This document shows positions 61,860 to 64,000 of a stretch of 64,000 nucleotides of DNA, in pieces. The position numbers were made by a program, and so were the translations under genes. A model generated the notes under the pieces. The model was not told where the DNA came from, did not search any database, and was given only the letters and a program-made list of their open reading frames with translations. Within the stretch, counting starts at the first letter, position 1. The number at the start of each line of letters is the position of its first letter. The DNA comes from CAVVYW01 sp963752605 (GTDB taxonomy: Bacteria > Actinomycetota > Thermoleophilia > Solirubrobacterales > 70-9), in assembly GCA_963752605.1 (NCBI GenBank), contig CAVVYW010000006.1:372001-436000 (forward strand), given 5' to 3'.

Positions 61860-62989
61860 TGGGGACGGTCGTCGTCTTCGGAGCGACCAGCTACGTCGGC
61901 GGCTTCGTGATCGACGAGCTCCTCGAACGCGGCCACCGCGTCGTGGGGGTCACCCGACGACCGGAGCTCGCCCGGATCCTCCTGTCCGAGAAGAATGGGC
62001 TCACGGTCGCGAACTCCTCGGACGCGATGCGGCTGGTCGAAGGGGAGGAGGTCGCTGTGATCAACCTCGCGTTCGTCAAGAACCCGGCGCCACAGCTCGT
62101 GTACCGGCAGAGCAAGGCACTGGCTGAGGCGATCCGCCGGATCGCGTCCGGCCGGTGCAGGCGACTCGTCCACATCAGCACCCTCTCGGTGTTCGGCGAC
62201 GTGTTCGATGCGCCGCCGGTCGCGCAGAGAGTGCGGTGGCGCACGATGGACAACCTCTACGCGGAGCAGAAGATCCATGCGGAGCATCTGATGGAGCGGC
62301 TGGCGCGGAAGCTCGGCTGCGAGTTCACGATCGTCCGGCTCGGGAATGTGATCGGGCCCGGTGCCCCGATCTGGGTCGCGGGCTTAGCGCAGCGAATCCT
62401 GGAGTTGAGGCCAGTTGGTTACACGGGAGAGGCCGGGCACTCGAACGCGACCCACGTCGAGAACACTGCCGCGTATCTTTCCCACCTGATCGAGCACTCA
62501 ACCAATGAATCGCCGGGCCCGGGCGTGTATCACCACCTGGCGGAGTTCTCGTCGCACCGTTGGCCCGAGCTGCTCGACGTGATCAGTGCCGAGGTCGGTT
62601 GCGCGTGGACGACGGCCCCGCGCCCCGGCCGGCAGCGCGCCAAGCCCCGGAGGGTGAGGTATGCCCTGAAGGCGGCCTACAACGGCCCCGCCGGTGCCTA
62701 CGTACGCGCTGGGTGGGGCATGCTCCCGGCCTGGGGTCCTCTCGATCGGATGATCGCCGGAACGAGAGACGTGCAGATGCCGCGACTGGAGGGGAGCGCG
62801 AATGACACCTCGAACGCGGATGGCTACCTCAAGGTGTTCGCATCCGCGCATGAGTTCCGATCGGCGACCATTGAGGGCTGGCACCCGCCCCTGGATTTCG
62901 AAGCGGCCTGCGCCGGAATCGGGGACTGGCTCGGCACCTGGGGCTATCGCCTGGCGGTCCAGGCCCGCCCGCCGAGCAACTCGGCGTAG
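61856..62989 (+). CDS. NAD-dependent epimerase/dehydratase (extended SDR)
   Basis: A protein of 377 residues from GTG 61856, or 376 from ATG 61859. VVVFGATSYVGGFVIDELLE gives the nucleotide fold; HISTLSVFGDVFDAPPVAQR, NLYAEQKIHAEHLME with YxxxK, and TIVRLGNVIGPGAPIWV are extended-SDR motifs. The last 100 residues are unlike classical UDP-sugar epimerases. The last 46 nt overlap the convergent GT4 gene. It likely forms a sugar-modifying unit with the Gfo/Idh enzyme. Confidence 0.85.
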   Translation: MMGTVVVFGATSYVGGFVIDELLERGHRVVGVTRRPELARILLSEKNGLTVANSSDAMRLVEGEEVAVINLAFVKNPAPQLVYRQSKALAEAIRRIASGRCRRLVHISTLSVFGDVFDAPPVAQRVRWRTMDNLYAEQKIHAEHLMERLARKLGCEFTIVRLGNVIGPGAPIWVAGLAQRILELRPVGYTGEAGHSNATHVENTAAYLSHLIEHSTNESPGPGVYHHLAEFSSHRWPELLDVISAEVGCAWTTAPRPGRQRAKPRRVRYALKAAYNGPAGAYVRAGWGMLPAWGPLDRMIAGTRDVQMPRLEGSANDTSNADGYLKVFASAHEFRSATIEGWHPPLDFEAACAGIGDWLGTWGYRLAVQARPPSNSA

Positions 62990-64000
62990 AGCGATTCCCA
63001 CGCTCGAATCCACGTCTTGAGGTTGAACGTCTCTTCCGCCCGCCTACGCGCCAGCTCGCCCATTTCGCGGCGGCGGGCCGGATCCGCGAGCAGGGCGACC
63101 AGCGCCTCTGCCAGAGCCTTCGGGTCCTCCGGCGGTACGAGGGTTCCCGTCTTTCCGTCGACGACGGCCTCCGGGATTCCATCCACCCGGGTCGCCACCA
63201 CCGGGAGGCCAGCGAACATCGCCTCGATTCCGACCGCCGGCAAGCCCTCCCAGCGCGACGGGATCGCGAAAACGTCGAAGCTCGGCAGCCAGGGGCGCGG
63301 GTCGGCGTGCCAGCCGGCGAACGTCACTCGCTCCGCGATTCCGAGCTCGCTGGCGAGCCGCTCGAGCGCTCCCCGCTCCTCTCCATCACCGACCAGCACC
63401 AGGGCAGCGTCGGGAATCAGCGCGAGGGCGTGAAGCAGGAACTCATATCCCTTCTGGTAGTTGAGGCGGCCGACTGAGCCGATCACGGGGCCCTCGGACA
63501 CCCGCGGTACCGGGACCGGCGCCGGGGCGGGGTTCGCGACCCCGTGGTAGATCACCCGGATCGATTGCGGCGGCAGGGACGCCCAAGCCTCGATCTTCGC
63601 CGCGGTCGCACGAGACACCGCGATGTGAGCGTCGAGGCGCTTGAAGTTGAGCCGGTTCAAGACCACCTGGGAGCGCTTCTCCGGCGGGCTCGAAACGTGC
63701 TGCAGCGCGACCGTCTTCACCCCCGGGGTCAGGATCCCCGCCGTCAGCGCGTACTGACAGGACCAGGGAGTGCGCAGGCTCGCCTTCAGCACGTCGGGCC
63801 TGAGCCGGCGGATCTCCCGGAGGTGGGCGAGGCTGGCCCGCGCGTCCCATTTGTTCCTCACCCGCGGGAGTAACCGAATCGGGGTGTCGGGGCGGGCGCT
63901 GGCGACCCTCTCGACGATCTCGCGGTCGGTCCCGAGCACCGTCACCTCGATTCGCCGGTCGAGGCCTCCGATCAAAGTGTCGAGCGCCATCTCGGCGCCA
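62944..64000 (-). CDS. Family 4 glycosyltransferase (partial, N-terminus beyond the right edge)
   Basis: At least 351 residues. The frame is open to the edge, where GAEMALDTLIGGL corresponds to the usual GGAEKAL block, so some 15-25 residues are missing. TVALQHVSSPPEKRSQVVLN, LDAHIAVSRATAAKIEAWAS, IGSVGRLNYQKGYEFLLHAL, LVLVGDGEERGALERLASEL and FAIPSRWEGLPAVGIEAMFA form a GT-B enzyme. The region ARNKWD/VRNKWD and PWSCxYA are shared with the GT4 at 59.7 kb, so the two are paralogues facing each other. Confidence 0.9.
   Translation of the reverse strand, partial: GAEMALDTLIGGLDRRIEVTVLGTDREIVERVASARPDTPIRLLPRVRNKWDARASLAHLREIRRLRPDVLKASLRTPWSCQYALTAGILTPGVKTVALQHVSSPPEKRSQVVLNRLNFKRLDAHIAVSRATAAKIEAWASLPPQSIRVIYHGVANPAPAPVPVPRVSEGPVIGSVGRLNYQKGYEFLLHALALIPDAALVLVGDGEERGALERLASELGIAERVTFAGWHADPRPWLPSFDVFAIPSRWEGLPAVGIEAMFAGLPVVATRVDGIPEAVVDGKTGTLVPPEDPKALAEALVALLADPARRREMGELARRRAEETFNLKTWIRAWESLYAELLGGRAWTARR

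Overview
The window looks like chromosomal DNA from a GC-rich actinobacterium. My best guess is the class Thermoleophilia (Solirubrobacterales-like). That guess is inference from the very high GC, several SnoaL-like and SipW-type genes, lysine/arginine-rich tails on secreted proteins, a fused PafB-PafC regulator and an actinobacterial-type Mrp without CPxC. No rRNA or taxonomic marker is present to settle it. One tRNA (Phe, GAA) is present. No phage, insertion sequence or CRISPR array was seen.

Layout. 0-5 kb is central metabolism: the biotin-carrier end of an acyl-CoA/pyruvate carboxylase, a HAD hydrolase, sucCD, a SnoaL-like protein and a PLP aminotransferase. 5-14 kb holds a DtxR-type regulator, a secreted CSLREA beta-helix protein, a HAD phosphatase, an operon of dihydropteroate synthase + MrfA-like helicase + TIGR00725 protein, a secreted LVIVD-repeat protein and tRNA-Phe. 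14-16.7 kb is a SipW/TasA-like locus: three SipW-type secreted proteins around a SipW-like signal peptidase. 16.7-20.6 kb is a coupled pair of secreted enzymes, a ceramidase-like protein and a GH36-like alpha-galactosidase. 20.6-32.4 kb carries a GGDEF protein, an MFS transporter, an OB-HD (YhaM-like) nuclease, a divergent DUF1801/MarR pair, the PafBC fusion, an RTX-like secreted protein, an MBL hydrolase, a penicillin acylase-family enzyme and an F420/PPOX-like oxidase. 32.4-41.5 kb has a c-di-AMP (ydaO/yuaA) riboswitch in front of a secreted CAP protein, RmlD, a decayed SnoaL relic, the giant helicase Lhr, a Crp/Fnr regulator, Pcm and two small proteins. 41.5-43.6 kb is CIRCE-groES-groEL with a strong terminator. 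44.5-64 kb is mostly cell-surface glycan and envelope machinery: two GT39-like membrane glycosyltransferases, a double methyltransferase, a GT2, a membrane-embedded spermidine synthase-like protein, a polyprenyl-phosphate sugar transferase with a truncated duplicate beside it, a GH26-like protein, two paralogous GT4 enzymes, a Gfo/Idh oxidoreductase and an epimerase. An epimerase, a 7Fe ferredoxin and Mrp sit in the middle.

Two features run through the window. First, many starts lie only 6-9 nt after a TAnnnT or GATAAT box, the arrangement expected for leaderless transcripts. Genes with an obvious Shine-Dalgarno are fewer (for example groES, groEL, the LVIVD protein, the DUF1801 protein, the RTX protein). 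Second, at least ten otherwise well-conserved genes are broken by single-base shifts, including lhr, the ferredoxin, sipW, the GGDEF protein and the first GT39. Their spread over housekeeping genes suggests uncorrected base-level errors in the assembly as much as real gene decay. Frameshifted genes are therefore annotated at their full inferred extent, with the break stated.
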